DNA of 13,233 nt, from assembly GCA_040877875.1 (NCBI GenBank), contig JBBDNC010000173.1, forward strand, positions 1 through 13,233, written 5' to 3'. The position numbers and the translations under genes were made by a program. The DNA comes from JBBDNC01 sp040877875 (GTDB lineage: Bacteria > Bacteroidota > Rhodothermia > Balneolales > Balneolaceae). The notes beneath the pieces were generated by a model. The model was not told the DNA's origin. It saw only the letters and a program-made list of their open reading frames with translations, and did no database searches. Shown here piece after piece: positions 1-7,472 of this stretch (its first letter is position 1; the number at the start of each line of letters is the position of its first letter).

Positions 1-30
1 TCAACCGACCGCACCGAGCGCAGCGATTCC

Positions 31-109
31 CACGCAGTGATAACGCAGGCATTGGTCAAAAGACCGGTTGTGCAAAGCCCTCAGGTAACAGGTTGTCCTT
101 ACCTGACTA
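31..109 (+). repeat. Dispersed non-coding repeat element, copy 1
   Basis: Three sequence blocks found here occur in the same order, on the opposite strand, at 13083-13161: CACGCAGTGAT (31-41), TGCAAAGCCCTC (71-82), and a hairpin ending in ACCTGACTA (101-109). Both copies measure 79 bp from first to last block, but the middle block sits 29 bp after the first here and 2 bp after it in the other copy. The element reads toward mutS, ending about 150 bp before its start. It is probably an intergenic repeat family of the genome; two copies in 13 kb cannot establish the family boundaries. Confidence 0.55.
81..106. other. Inverted repeat (hairpin) in repeat copy 1
   Basis: TCAGGTAA at 81-88 pairs perfectly with TTACCTGA at 99-106 around a 10-nt loop. 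There is no downstream T run, so it is not a normal intrinsic terminator. The copy at the far end of the window has an equivalent hairpin (13086-13107) with the same TCAGGT/ACCTGA arms, which suggests the structure is part of the repeat. Confidence 0.5.
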
Positions 110-193
110 CGGCTGACTGTTATGGATGGGTAGTTTGAAATTATCTTTTGAAGTAACCAATCAACAACTTGTCCTTTTGCGTTCTGCTGTTTG

Positions 194-221
194 CCTTTTT
201 ACTTTACTGACGACTGACTGG
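194..221. repeat. Degenerate short tandem repeat tract
   Basis: The tract consists of T-rich and ACTG-type units (TTTTTAC, TTTACTG, ACGACTG, ACTGGAC) with an approximate 7-bp period. It resembles the heptanucleotide short tandem repeats that litter intergenic DNA in many bacteria. A similar heptad tract on the complementary theme (AGTGAAA/AGTGGAA) lies at the rhaB stop codon (10201-10230). Confidence 0.35.
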
Positions 222-259
222 ACCCTCACAACATAGTATTTTGATTATAAACGGTTTCA

Positions 260-2953
260 ATGAGTACCAAGAATCAGACGCCGCTGATGCGGCAATATTT
301 TGAAATCAAGGAAAAGCATCCCGGCACGATATTGTTGTTCAGGGTCGGTGATTTTTATGAAACCTTTTCCGATGATGCTGTACAGGTGAGTAAAGAGCTG
401 GGGATTACGCTTACCAAGCGTAATAATGGGGGGGATCAGACGCCGCTTGCCGGCTTCCCCTATCATGCATTGGACACCTATCTGCCGAAACTGGTGAAGA
501 AAGGATATCGCGTCGCAATATGTGAACAGACGGAGAATCCGGACGAAGCTAAAAAAGCCGGAAAAAAGGTGGTTCGCCGGGAAGTAACGGAGATTACGAC
601 TCCCGGTGTTACCCTGTCCGAGAAACTTCTCGAACACAAGCGAAATAACTATATCGTCTCAGTTCACTGGACCGGGGGAACGTCCGGGGTTGCCTTTTCT
701 GACATTTCAACCGGTGAGTTTGCCCTGACACAGGTGTCCAAAGACGAAATTGAATCTTTACTGCAAGGGCTGACCCCCTCGGAAATACTGGTACAAAAGA
801 ATTTAAAAAACAAACTTCCGGAGTTCCTGGAAACTTATAATCTAAGCTTTATTGAAGATTGGGTGTATGAAGGGGATTATGGTTACAGGACCCTGACGGA
901 TCATTTTGAGACGCATTCCTTAAAAGGGTATGGTGTTGAAAACCTGTCGGTCGCCCATGTTGCGGCCGGAGCCTTGTTACATTATATGCAGGAGACTCAC
1001 AAATCGTCTCTCGGTCATTTGCGAAAAGTTCATGCCTATGAAAATGCGGAATATATGGCATTGGACGGTTCGACCAAGCGAAATCTGGAGTTGACAGCAA
1101 GTTTGCAGGAAGGGGGGACTGAAGGGACGCTTGTTTCCATACTGGATTATACCCAAACTGCAATGGGTGGCAGGCTCTTGAGAAAGTGGATCATGCGGCC
1201 GCTCAAACAGTATTCCAGGATCGATCGTCGTCTGAATGCAGTTCAGATGCTATATGATCAGCATGAATCCAGGGAACAGCTTCGTGAGGAACTAAAAGAA
1301 GTCGGAGATCTTGAACGCCTCATTTCCCGAATCAGTGTGGGCCGTACAAATGCCCGGGATCTGCAGCAATTGTATCTTTCATTGGCTCAGATACCGAGAA
1401 TCAAGTCCTGTTTTTCAGATATCGACGATCCGATGCTGGAGGATGTTTTCGGCAGACTTAAGCTATTGCTGGATGTTCAAGAAAGGATTCGCGATGCAAT
1501 CATCGAAGATCCACCGGTCAGTATCAAAGATGGCGGAATTTTTCAGGATGGATTCAATGAAGACCTTGATGAATTGCGGGACATCGCCCGGAATGGGAAG
1601 GAGTATATTGCAAAAATCAAGAACGAACTCAGTAAAGAAACCGGTATCCCTTCCCTGAAAATCGGATACAACAAGGTGTTTGGCTATTACATAGAAGTGA
1701 CTCATACCCATAAGGAAAAAGTGCCGGAAACCTTTATCCGGAAGCAGACCCTGGTGAATTCCGAAAGATATATCACCCCGGAATTGAAGGAAGTGGAGGA
1801 AAAAGTACTCTCGGCGGAAGACCGCAGCAAGACACTGGAGTATGAACTGTTTGAGGACCTTCGTATGTACGTCGCCGATTTTGCCGAACAGGTTCAGGAT
1901 GTTGCAGCCGCCCTTGCGGAATTGGACTGTCTTCAGGGCTTTGCCGAAGTCTCCTACAGAAATAATTATACAAAGCCTGAAATTGACGGCGGACACGAGC
2001 TCGATATTAAAAAAGGCCGGCATCCGGTGGTCGAACACACCCTCCCGGCCGGCGAGCCGTTTATACCGAATGATATTTTTCTCGACAACAGCGGCTATCA
2101 GATCCTGATCATTACCGGCCCGAATATGGCAGGAAAGAGTATTATCCTTCGGCAAACCGGCCTGATTGTACTGATGGCCCAGGTCGGCTGTTTTGTGCCG
2201 GCTAACGAGGCAAAAATCGGGATAGTGGATAAAATCTTTACCAGGGTGGGAGCTTCGGATAATCTCGCCGCCGGGGAGAGTACTTTCCTTGTGGAGATGA
2301 ATGAAGCGGCCAATATATTAAATAATGCAACCCCGAAGTCCCTGATCCTGCTCGATGAAGTGGGAAGGGGAACCAGTACGTTCGACGGACTCAGTATCGC
2401 ATGGTCGCTTGTTGAATATCTGCACAACAAAGCGGAGGTGGCGGCCAAGACATTGTTTGCAACCCATTACCATGAACTGAATGAACTGGAAAACCTCTAC
2501 GACCGTATCAAAAATTTTAATGTTCAGGTTAAAGAACATAATGACAAAGTGATTTTCATGAGAAAGCTGGTCCGGGGCGGGGCGGATCATAGTTACGGAA
2601 TCCAGGTAGCCGATATGGCAGGCCTTCCGAAGATTGTCATTGAACGGGCCAAAGAGATCCTGTCAAATCTGGAAAGCCATAGTCTCGATGTAATGAATCA
2701 TAATGGAGACAGGAAAAAAGAGGCCGACGGACAAATGGCCGAGGGGGCCAGAAAAAAACAGATGGCCCGGAAGGTAATGAAGGAGGTTGATAAACAGGAT
2801 CAAATTCCCCAAATGTCTCTTTTCCAGACTAAAACGGATCCCAACCTGGAGAGGGTGATGGATAAACTCCAGGCCTCGGATCCCGACCGGATGACCCCGA
2901 TTGAAGCCTTGATGTTGCTGAATGAACTCAAACGGCTTGCGAACGGAAGTTAG
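260..2953 (+). CDS. mutS: DNA mismatch repair protein MutS
   Basis: MutS recognises base mismatches and small loops after replication and, with ATP, recruits MutL in the cytoplasm. At 897 residues it is slightly longer than the E. coli protein (853). The mismatch-binding Phe-X-Glu motif is present (F32-Y33-E34 in GDFYETF). The central connector, lever and clamp domains follow. The ABC-type ATPase is intact: Walker A GPNMAGKS at 620-627, Walker B LLDE with D699-E700 followed by the GRGTSTFDG signature, and the ATHYHEL switch at 734-740. The tail carries QMSLF at 851-855, matching the beta-clamp binding motif, and a C-terminal helical stretch (TPIEALMLLNELK) typical of the tetramerisation region. 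The ATG has no Shine-Dalgarno sequence, as is common in Bacteroidota. No mutL is nearby, and the gene appears unrelated to the rhamnose genes 209 bp downstream. Confidence 0.98.
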   Translation: MSTKNQTPLMRQYFEIKEKHPGTILLFRVGDFYETFSDDAVQVSKELGITLTKRNNGGDQTPLAGFPYHALDTYLPKLVKKGYRVAICEQTENPDEAKKAGKKVVRREVTEITTPGVTLSEKLLEHKRNNYIVSVHWTGGTSGVAFSDISTGEFALTQVSKDEIESLLQGLTPSEILVQKNLKNKLPEFLETYNLSFIEDWVYEGDYGYRTLTDHFETHSLKGYGVENLSVAHVAAGALLHYMQETHKSSLGHLRKVHAYENAEYMALDGSTKRNLELTASLQEGGTEGTLVSILDYTQTAMGGRLLRKWIMRPLKQYSRIDRRLNAVQMLYDQHESREQLREELKEVGDLERLISRISVGRTNARDLQQLYLSLAQIPRIKSCFSDIDDPMLEDVFGRLKLLLDVQERIRDAIIEDPPVSIKDGGIFQDGFNEDLDELRDIARNGKEYIAKIKNELSKETGIPSLKIGYNKVFGYYIEVTHTHKEKVPETFIRKQTLVNSERYITPELKEVEEKVLSAEDRSKTLEYELFEDLRMYVADFAEQVQDVAAALAELDCLQGFAEVSYRNNYTKPEIDGGHELDIKKGRHPVVEHTLPAGEPFIPNDIFLDNSGYQILIITGPNMAGKSIILRQTGLIVLMAQVGCFVPANEAKIGIVDKIFTRVGASDNLAAGESTFLVEMNEAANILNNATPKSLILLDEVGRGTSTFDGLSIAWSLVEYLHNKAEVAAKTLFATHYHELNELENLYDRIKNFNVQVKEHNDKVIFMRKLVRGGADHSYGIQVADMAGLPKIVIERAKEILSNLESHSLDVMNHNGDRKKEADGQMAEGARKKQMARKVMKEVDKQDQIPQMSLFQTKTDPNLERVMDKLQASDPDRMTPIEALMLLNELKRLANGS

Positions 2954-3162
2954 ATGCCTGTTAAAAAATTACAGTAGATTTTTAATTTAATTGACTCTTA
3001 CCTGTTGTTGGGAATGGAAGATCTCATCATTGAAGATTTTTCTGTGAAAAAATGCCGTTCACGGTATGGGAATCGTTTTGCAACGTTTACAGATGCATAA
3101 AATAAACCCCTTGTTCTGCACTATACGTGCAACTATGAAACCTTTATAGCCTGATTAAGATT
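2954..3162. other. Intergenic region mutS to NCS1 permease
   Basis: This 209-bp gap probably contains the end of mutS transcription and the promoter for the rhamnose block. Two AT-only inverted repeats are seen: 2961-2984 (A/T arms around ACAGTAG) and 3036-3052 (TTTTTC-tgt-GAAAAA). Neither is GC-rich enough to call an intrinsic terminator. Nearer the permease there is an AACGTT-centred sequence at 3082-3088 and a 15-bp palindrome at 3117-3131. No confident minus-33/minus-7 promoter could be placed. Confidence 0.5.
3117..3131. promoter_or_regulatory. Candidate operator palindrome upstream of the permease
   Basis: TGCAC and GTGCA arms flank a 5-nt centre (TATAC), 32 bp before the permease start. 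The right half, TACGTGCA (3124-3131), recurs exactly at 6962-6969 in the gap after rhaEW. A dyad symmetrical site just upstream of the first gene of a catabolic block is where a repressor or activator could bind, but no regulator gene is present to name the protein. This is inferred from symmetry and position only. Confidence 0.25.
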
Positions 3163-4566
3163 ATGGACAACAATTTTTTGCAGCGGCTGGATACCCGTTT
3201 AGATACGATTGACGAATTTGAACGGGAAGAGGTTCCGCTAAAGGAACTGAAAGGATGGAGGGGGTTTCTTGGAATGTATGCAGGAGAACATACAGCCGGA
3301 ACCGAATTTGTAATCGGCCCCCTGTTTGTCGCACATGGCGTGGCAGCGTATGACCTGATTTGGGGTTTGATTTTGGGCAATGTCCTCGCGGTCTTAAGCT
3401 GGGCATTTTTATGTGCGCCGGTTGCAGTCAGATCTAAATTAACCCTCTATTGGCAACTTAGAAAAATATGCGGGTCAAAGCTGGCCTGGCTCTATAACAT
3501 TGTCAATGCTGTGATGTTTTGTTTTCTTGCCGGTGCGATGATATCGGTCTCAGCAACGGCTGTGGGACTCCCTTTCGGGATTGCAATGCCGGGGTTGGGT
3601 GACTGGCTTCCCACCAGTGTGGGTTGGGTCGTTACCGTGTTTGCCGTTGGGCTGCTGATCACAATTATTGCCATTTTAGGGTATGAATATGTTGCCCGCT
3701 TTGCCAATATTGCATTCCCGTGGATGATCCTGGTATTTATCGCAGCGGCATTGGCTGTTCTGCCGGATCTCGGGGTAACTTCCATCTCGGATTTTTGGAC
3801 TGTGGCCCAGGAAAAAATATGGACCGGAGTACCGGCGGAAGGACAAAGTAAATTTACTTTCTGGCACGTAATGTTTTTTGCCTGGTTTGCAAATATGGCC
3901 ATGCATATCGGTATGTCGGATATGTCCATACTCCGGTATGCCGAAAAATGGCAGCTTGGATTTTCTTCTGCAACCGGCATGTTTTTCGGCCATTTTATTG
4001 CCTGGATCGCTTCGGGAATCTTGACGGCTGCGGCTGCGGGAATGATTGCTCCCGGAATTATTGCTTATAATAGTGCAGGGGTTGCCGGAGCGATTTGTGT
4101 GGTGATTGCCGGATGGACAACCGCCAATCCGACGATCTACCGGGCCGGCCTGGCTTTTCAGTCTGTAACTCCCAACTGGAAACGCTGGAAGGTAACATTG
4201 TTTACCGGACTGGTTACTACCATTTTTGCCTGTTTTCCGGCCCTGGTAATGCAATTGCTGGACTTTGTCGCCTTATACGGACTGGTACTCATGCCGATGG
4301 GAGCTGTGGTTTTTCTGGACGTAATGGCCTTCCCGAAACTGAACTTGTACAGCAATTACGCGGAAAAAGTGAATATACAGTTTAACTGGGCAGCGGGATT
4401 AACGTGGTTTATAACTCTGACAGCCTGCCTGCTGATCAACAGGATGCTTGGAATTGAGATTTTTTTCCTCGGGTTACCCGGTTGGTTTATCGCCGTCCTG
4501 CTTTATATTGGGTTGAGTAAAATGTTGCAACAACGGCGGGAATCGGTTCCGGAATTTGCAGTATAG
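3163..4566 (+). CDS. NCS1-family (purine/cytosine permease-like) transporter, candidate rhamnose-block transporter
   Basis: This is a 467-residue integral membrane protein with about 12 hydrophobic segments after a charged cytoplasmic N-terminus of roughly 30 residues. The segment GMYAGEHTAGTEFVIGPLF (about 37-55) and the following first membrane pair resemble the N-terminal region of bacterial cytosine/purine permease-like proteins (COG1457, NCS1, LeuT-fold cation symporters). Known NCS1 members move nucleobases, hydantoins or vitamins. However, this gene is the first of a same-strand block of rhamnose genes and the only transporter in it, with rhaEW starting 101 bp downstream. It may therefore import L-rhamnose or a related compound; that role is inferred from position alone. 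The ATG at 3163 precedes a conserved-looking N-terminus; there is no Shine-Dalgarno sequence. The family call is fairly secure, the substrate is not. Confidence 0.85.
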   Translation: MDNNFLQRLDTRLDTIDEFEREEVPLKELKGWRGFLGMYAGEHTAGTEFVIGPLFVAHGVAAYDLIWGLILGNVLAVLSWAFLCAPVAVRSKLTLYWQLRKICGSKLAWLYNIVNAVMFCFLAGAMISVSATAVGLPFGIAMPGLGDWLPTSVGWVVTVFAVGLLITIIAILGYEYVARFANIAFPWMILVFIAAALAVLPDLGVTSISDFWTVAQEKIWTGVPAEGQSKFTFWHVMFFAWFANMAMHIGMSDMSILRYAEKWQLGFSSATGMFFGHFIAWIASGILTAAAAGMIAPGIIAYNSAGVAGAICVVIAGWTTANPTIYRAGLAFQSVTPNWKRWKVTLFTGLVTTIFACFPALVMQLLDFVALYGLVLMPMGAVVFLDVMAFPKLNLYSNYAEKVNIQFNWAAGLTWFITLTACLLINRMLGIEIFFLGLPGWFIAVLLYIGLSKMLQQRRESVPEFAV

Positions 4567-4667
4567 CGGGGAATCAACTGCTTTGGGTGAAGGAGGAAAT
4601 ATCCGGGATGAGACGACTATATTTCGGTAATAAACGTAAATCTAACAAATGAAACAGAGCTTGATAC
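4567..4667. other. Intergenic region permease to rhaEW
   Basis: The 101-bp gap has no terminator-like hairpin, so the permease and rhaEW could share a transcript. It contains an AGGAGG Shine-Dalgarno-like sequence (4591-4596) placed before a 14-codon open frame rather than before rhaEW. The rhaEW start itself (ATGATG) has no clear ribosome binding site. Confidence 0.5.
4608..4652 (+). CDS. Possible 14-residue leader peptide upstream of rhaEW
   Basis: A tiny open frame encodes a basic peptide (MRRLYFGNKRKSNK). AGGAGG lies 11 nt upstream of its ATG, longer than the usual 5-9 nt. The frame ends 15 bp before the rhaEW start. It is notable mainly because most genes here lack Shine-Dalgarno sequences. 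It could be a regulatory leader, or chance; there is no supporting conservation visible from one sequence. Confidence 0.18.
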   Translation: MRRLYFGNKRKSNK

Positions 4668-6920
4668 ATGATGCAATATGAAAATGATCGAAATTTCTTG
4701 GATGTCATTGAAAACGATAACGAACCTTCGAGTACGGTTGCCGATTATTTCCGGCAGGTAGAAAACAAGTGGAAGGATGAGGTGGCCGATGAGCTGGATC
4801 CCCTGGCACGGTTGGTCTACCGCTCCAATTTGTTGGGAAGCGACTCATATATCAACAATACCGGTGGGGGGAACACGTCGAGCAAGGTATTGGAAGAGGA
4901 GCCGATTACCGGTGAAGAAGTGGAAGTGATGTGGGTAAAAGGGTCAGGCGGTGACCTCCGTACTGCCAAAAAGCCGAATTTTGCTTCGCTTTACCAGCAA
5001 AAACTGCTGGCCCTGCAGGAAATCTATGACAGCTTTGAAAAGAAGGGTCTAAAGACCCCTGCGGAGGATTCGATGGTGCAAATGTATCCCCATTGCACCT
5101 ACAATCTCAACCCAAGAGCCCCGTCGATCGATACCCCCCTGCATAGCTTCATTCCCTTCAAATTTGTAGATCATACTCACCCGGTGCCGGTGATAGCCGT
5201 TGCGACGGCAGACAACGGTCCGGAACTGATGAAGAAAATTTACGGAGAGGATGTTGCCTGGGTCGACTGGATGAGGCCGGGTTTCGAACTGGGACTGAAA
5301 TTACAGTCGGTGATTGAACAGAACCCGGGAATCAAGGGAATTATTCTCGGCGGACACGGCCTGATTAACTGGGCAAATGACGATAAGGAGTGTTATGAGA
5401 TCAGTATTGAGTTGATTAATAAGGCAGCGGCTTTTCTGGCTGAAAATGAACAGGCGGAAAACGCTTATGGGGGAGCACGCTATGAATCCCTGCCCCGTGA
5501 AGACCGTCGTAACGTTCTGGCGGATATCCTGCCGTTCCTCCGGGGACAGATTAGTGAACAAAACCGGTTTATCGGGACTATTGAGGATGAGGATCTGACC
5601 CTGCAGTTCATCAATTCCAACGACGCTACGGATCTGGCAGAGTTGGGAACATCGTGCCCGGATCATTTTATTCGGACTAAAATCAAGCCGTTGTATATCG
5701 ACTGGAATCCGCAAAAAGGATCCGTAGGGGAATTGAAGAAGAAGATTAAGACAGGGTTGCTGCAATATCGGGAGGATTATACGGCCTATTACAACAATCA
5801 TAAAGGGTCAGACTCACCGGATATGCGGGACCCCAACCCCACCGTTGTTTTAATCCCCGGTTTGGGAATGATCACGTGGGGGAAGAATAAAAGTGAATCG
5901 AGGGTGACAGCCGAATTTTATAATGCCGCCATTGGAGTGATGCGCGGGGCGGAATCTGTCGGTACCTATACGGCGTTACCCAAGCAGGAAGCTTATGATA
6001 TTGAATACTGGGCACTCGAAGAAGCAAAGCTGAAGCGGATGCCCCCCGAAAGCGAACTCTCGCGTGAGGTAATTGCCGTGATTGGAGCCGGAAGCGGAAT
6101 CGGTAAATCCCTTGTCCCCCGCTTGATTGAGGAGGGAGGAACCTTGGCCGCCCTGGATCTGAATAAAGAGGCCGCCCAGAAAACTGCCGAGGAACTACAG
6201 GACCGAATCGGACTCGGGATCGGTGTAGCCGGTTCCGGTATCAGTGGATCGGGCGATGTGATCGGTTTGGGCTGTGATATTACCAACCGGGAGTCGGTTC
6301 GCGAGGCTTTTCAACAGATTCTCCTGGCATACGGCGGGCTGGATCATGTAGTGGTGACAGCCGGATTTTATGCAACTCCGGATAAAGAGGGAAACGTGTC
6401 AGACGAAATGTGGGATAAAAGTTTTGCCGTCAATGTAAAAGGCACTCATATCGTAGCGGATGAAGCAAAACGGATTTGGAATGAGCAAGGCCTCTCCGGC
6501 AGCCTGGTCGTAACGACCAGTGTCAACGGAGTTGTTCCGAAAGCCGGAAGCATGGCCTATGATACCAGCAAGGCGGCGGCCAATCACCTGGTCAGAGAAC
6601 TGGCCATAGATCTGTCGCCGGAAATTCGCGTGAATGGAGTGGCCCCGGCAACGGTCGTGGAAGGCAGTTCCATGTTCCCGCGGGACCGGGTGATCGCCTC
6701 CCTGACCAAATATGGAATTGATTTCGATGAGCAGGAGGAGACGAAGACATTGCGGAACAAGCTGGCAGAATTTTATGCCGGACGCACACTGACAAAGAAG
6801 CCGGTGACTCCGGATCAGCAGTCCGAAGTTATCTACCTGTTGATGAGCTCCCGTTTTGAAAATACGACCGGGCATATCATACCGGTAGACGGAGGTCTGA
6901 CAGAAGCGTTTATGCGGTGA
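4668..6920 (+). CDS. rhaEW: Bifunctional L-rhamnulose-1-phosphate aldolase / L-lactaldehyde dehydrogenase (RhaEW type)
   Basis: This 750-residue cytosolic fusion should cleave L-rhamnulose-1-phosphate to dihydroxyacetone phosphate and L-lactaldehyde, then oxidise the aldehyde to L-lactate with NAD. This is the role described for the fused RhaEW enzymes (B. subtilis YuxG relatives). The N-terminal class II aldolase domain (about 25-440) shows NNTGGGNTSS, the probable metal-ligand pair H169/H171 in DHTHP, and a third histidine H230 in LGGHGL. The C-terminal short-chain dehydrogenase (about 465-750) shows the nucleotide motif GAGSGIG (473-479), catalytic S618 and the YDTSK motif (Y631, K635), all intact. 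A glycine-rich stretch at 513-535 enlarges the dehydrogenase domain. Two tandem ATGs exist at 4668 and 4671; either could be used. The neighbouring isomerase and kinase supply its substrate, which supports the assignment. Confidence 0.93.
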   Translation: MMQYENDRNFLDVIENDNEPSSTVADYFRQVENKWKDEVADELDPLARLVYRSNLLGSDSYINNTGGGNTSSKVLEEEPITGEEVEVMWVKGSGGDLRTAKKPNFASLYQQKLLALQEIYDSFEKKGLKTPAEDSMVQMYPHCTYNLNPRAPSIDTPLHSFIPFKFVDHTHPVPVIAVATADNGPELMKKIYGEDVAWVDWMRPGFELGLKLQSVIEQNPGIKGIILGGHGLINWANDDKECYEISIELINKAAAFLAENEQAENAYGGARYESLPREDRRNVLADILPFLRGQISEQNRFIGTIEDEDLTLQFINSNDATDLAELGTSCPDHFIRTKIKPLYIDWNPQKGSVGELKKKIKTGLLQYREDYTAYYNNHKGSDSPDMRDPNPTVVLIPGLGMITWGKNKSESRVTAEFYNAAIGVMRGAESVGTYTALPKQEAYDIEYWALEEAKLKRMPPESELSREVIAVIGAGSGIGKSLVPRLIEEGGTLAALDLNKEAAQKTAEELQDRIGLGIGVAGSGISGSGDVIGLGCDITNRESVREAFQQILLAYGGLDHVVVTAGFYATPDKEGNVSDEMWDKSFAVNVKGTHIVADEAKRIWNEQGLSGSLVVTTSVNGVVPKAGSMAYDTSKAAANHLVRELAIDLSPEIRVNGVAPATVVEGSSMFPRDRVIASLTKYGIDFDEQEETKTLRNKLAEFYAGRTLTKKPVTPDQQSEVIYLLMSSRFENTTGHIIPVDGGLTEAFMR

Positions 6921-7073
6921 CTTGACGAGCAGGTGTGGAACCTAAAGATCGTAACACATCGTACGTGCAGCGTGAGACAGGTGATCTGCTGTCCCCTCCT
7001 TGCTGAATGAAAGATTCACAGGTAGCGATGTTGCAGGGCGTGTGTACTTTTAATCTTTAATTGAAATCTGGGT
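6921..7073. other. Intergenic region rhaEW to small membrane protein
   Basis: The 153-bp gap contains TACGTGCA at 6962-6969, identical to half of the palindrome before the permease, and a weak 5-bp hairpin (GACAG/CTGTC, 6975-6992) followed by CCCTCC rather than a T run. A 17-codon open frame (7007-7060) lacks a ribosome binding site. No confident promoter or terminator is seen. Confidence 0.45.
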
Positions 7074-7247
7074 ATGAAAACGGTACTTAAAATAATATCG
7101 GTAATAGGACTACTTCTCACTGTTGTGCCTTCTGTCCTGGTTTTTACCCGTACCATTGCGATAGACGAGCATAAAGTCCTGATGATTGTCGGCATGTTTT
7201 TATGGTTCTTGTCGGCTCCGTTTTGGATGAAGGAGAAGACCTTGTAG
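7074..7247 (+). CDS. Small two-helix membrane protein, function unknown
   Basis: A 57-residue frame with the layout of a real small membrane protein: a first hydrophobic helix (about 7-24: SVIGLLLTVVPSVLVF region), a short polar loop TRTIAIDEHK (25-34), and a second helix (35-51, rich in M, L, F and W) ending in a basic tail KEKTL. Such a hairpin would have both ends on the same side of the inner membrane. It sits on the same strand between rhaEW and rhaI, 153 bp and 225 bp from them. I do not recognise a named family. Its position suggests a part in sugar transport or membrane association of the pathway, but that is inference. It was found by reading the gap directly; the hydrophobic pattern and clean start make chance less likely. 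Confidence 0.65.
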   Translation: MKTVLKIISVIGLLLTVVPSVLVFTRTIAIDEHKVLMIVGMFLWFLSAPFWMKEKTL

Positions 7248-7290
7248 AAAACAGGGGCTCTTCTTTCAAAATATCGTCCTGGATGCCAGC

Positions 7291-7351
7291 GGAACATTCT
7301 GTGAATGAGAGGATAGGATCCGGTTCCTTTTGAACCGGCTTGAGATGTTCC
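7291..7351. other. Nested inverted repeats (possible structured leader)
   Basis: Outer arms GGAACAT (7291-7297) and ATGTTCC (7345-7351) are perfectly complementary. They enclose an inner hairpin of CCGGTTC (7320-7326), loop CTTTT, and GAACCGG (7332-7338). Two 7-bp perfect stems, one inside the other, could fold as an RNA element between the small membrane gene and rhaI. There is no T run after the inner stem, so a simple terminator is unlikely. It matches no riboswitch class I can name. Confidence 0.4.
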
Positions 7352-7410
7352 CTCTATAACTTCTGAATGGATTTCCAATATCGGGTACAAGTTTGTTACC
7401 CTTGCGGATC

Positions 7411-7430
7411 CAGCCGCCGACCAGCGGCTG
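7411..7430. other. GC-rich hairpin upstream of rhaI
   Basis: CAGCCGC (7411-7417) pairs with GCGGCTG (7424-7430) around the 6-nt loop CGACCA. It is a REP-like, GC-rich palindrome 42 bp before the rhaI start and is not followed by a T run. It may be an intergenic repeat unit or a transcript-stabilising stem. Confidence 0.4.
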
Positions 7431-7472
7431 ACGTGGGAGGCAATTTAAAGGCAACTTGAAAAAATTCAGAGT

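Larger units (their letters stand above)
1..259. other. Non-coding region upstream of mutS
   Basis: This 259-bp stretch has no convincing gene. It holds, in order, a repeat element at 31-109 that recurs inverted at the other end of the window, an 8-bp-stem hairpin at 81-106, and a degenerate short tandem repeat near 194-221. Two frames are open from the window edge: one stops at 38-40 after a Pro/Ala-rich dozen residues, another stops at 136-138. Either could be the tail of a preceding gene cut by the window edge, but neither has recognisable protein character. No clear promoter was found; mutS starts without a visible Shine-Dalgarno sequence. Confidence 0.6.
7248..7472. other. Intergenic region before rhaI with three inverted repeats
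   Basis: This 225-bp gap is the largest inside the rhamnose block. It contains nested inverted repeats at 7291-7351 (outer arms) and 7320-7338 (inner hairpin), and a separate GC-rich hairpin at 7411-7430. GGGAGG occurs at 7435-7440, too far from the rhaI ATG to act as its ribosome binding site. No protein-like frame is evident. It may be an mRNA-processing or regulatory leader, or a remnant of an intergenic repeat. Confidence 0.5.

Noticed and set aside
1..138. Open frame from the window edge to a stop at 136-138, and another stopping at 38-40
   Set aside because: Neither has recognisable protein character, and the longer one runs through the dispersed repeat. A truncated upstream gene ending at 38-40 is possible but cannot be supported.
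1463..2155. 230-codon open frame on the minus strand within mutS
   Set aside because: It lies wholly inside the unambiguous MutS coding region and has no domain character; it is a shadow frame.
2961..2984. AT-rich inverted repeat after mutS as an intrinsic terminator
   Set aside because: The stem is only A-T pairs with a bulge; stability would be too low for a confident call.
3676..4254. 192-codon minus-strand frame within the NCS1 permease gene
   Set aside because: It is antisense to a clear membrane protein, rich in Ser, Arg and Gly, and has no recognisable features.
7007..7060. 17-codon open frame before the small membrane protein
   Set aside because: It is very short, has no ribosome binding site, and shows no amino acid pattern suggesting a real peptide.
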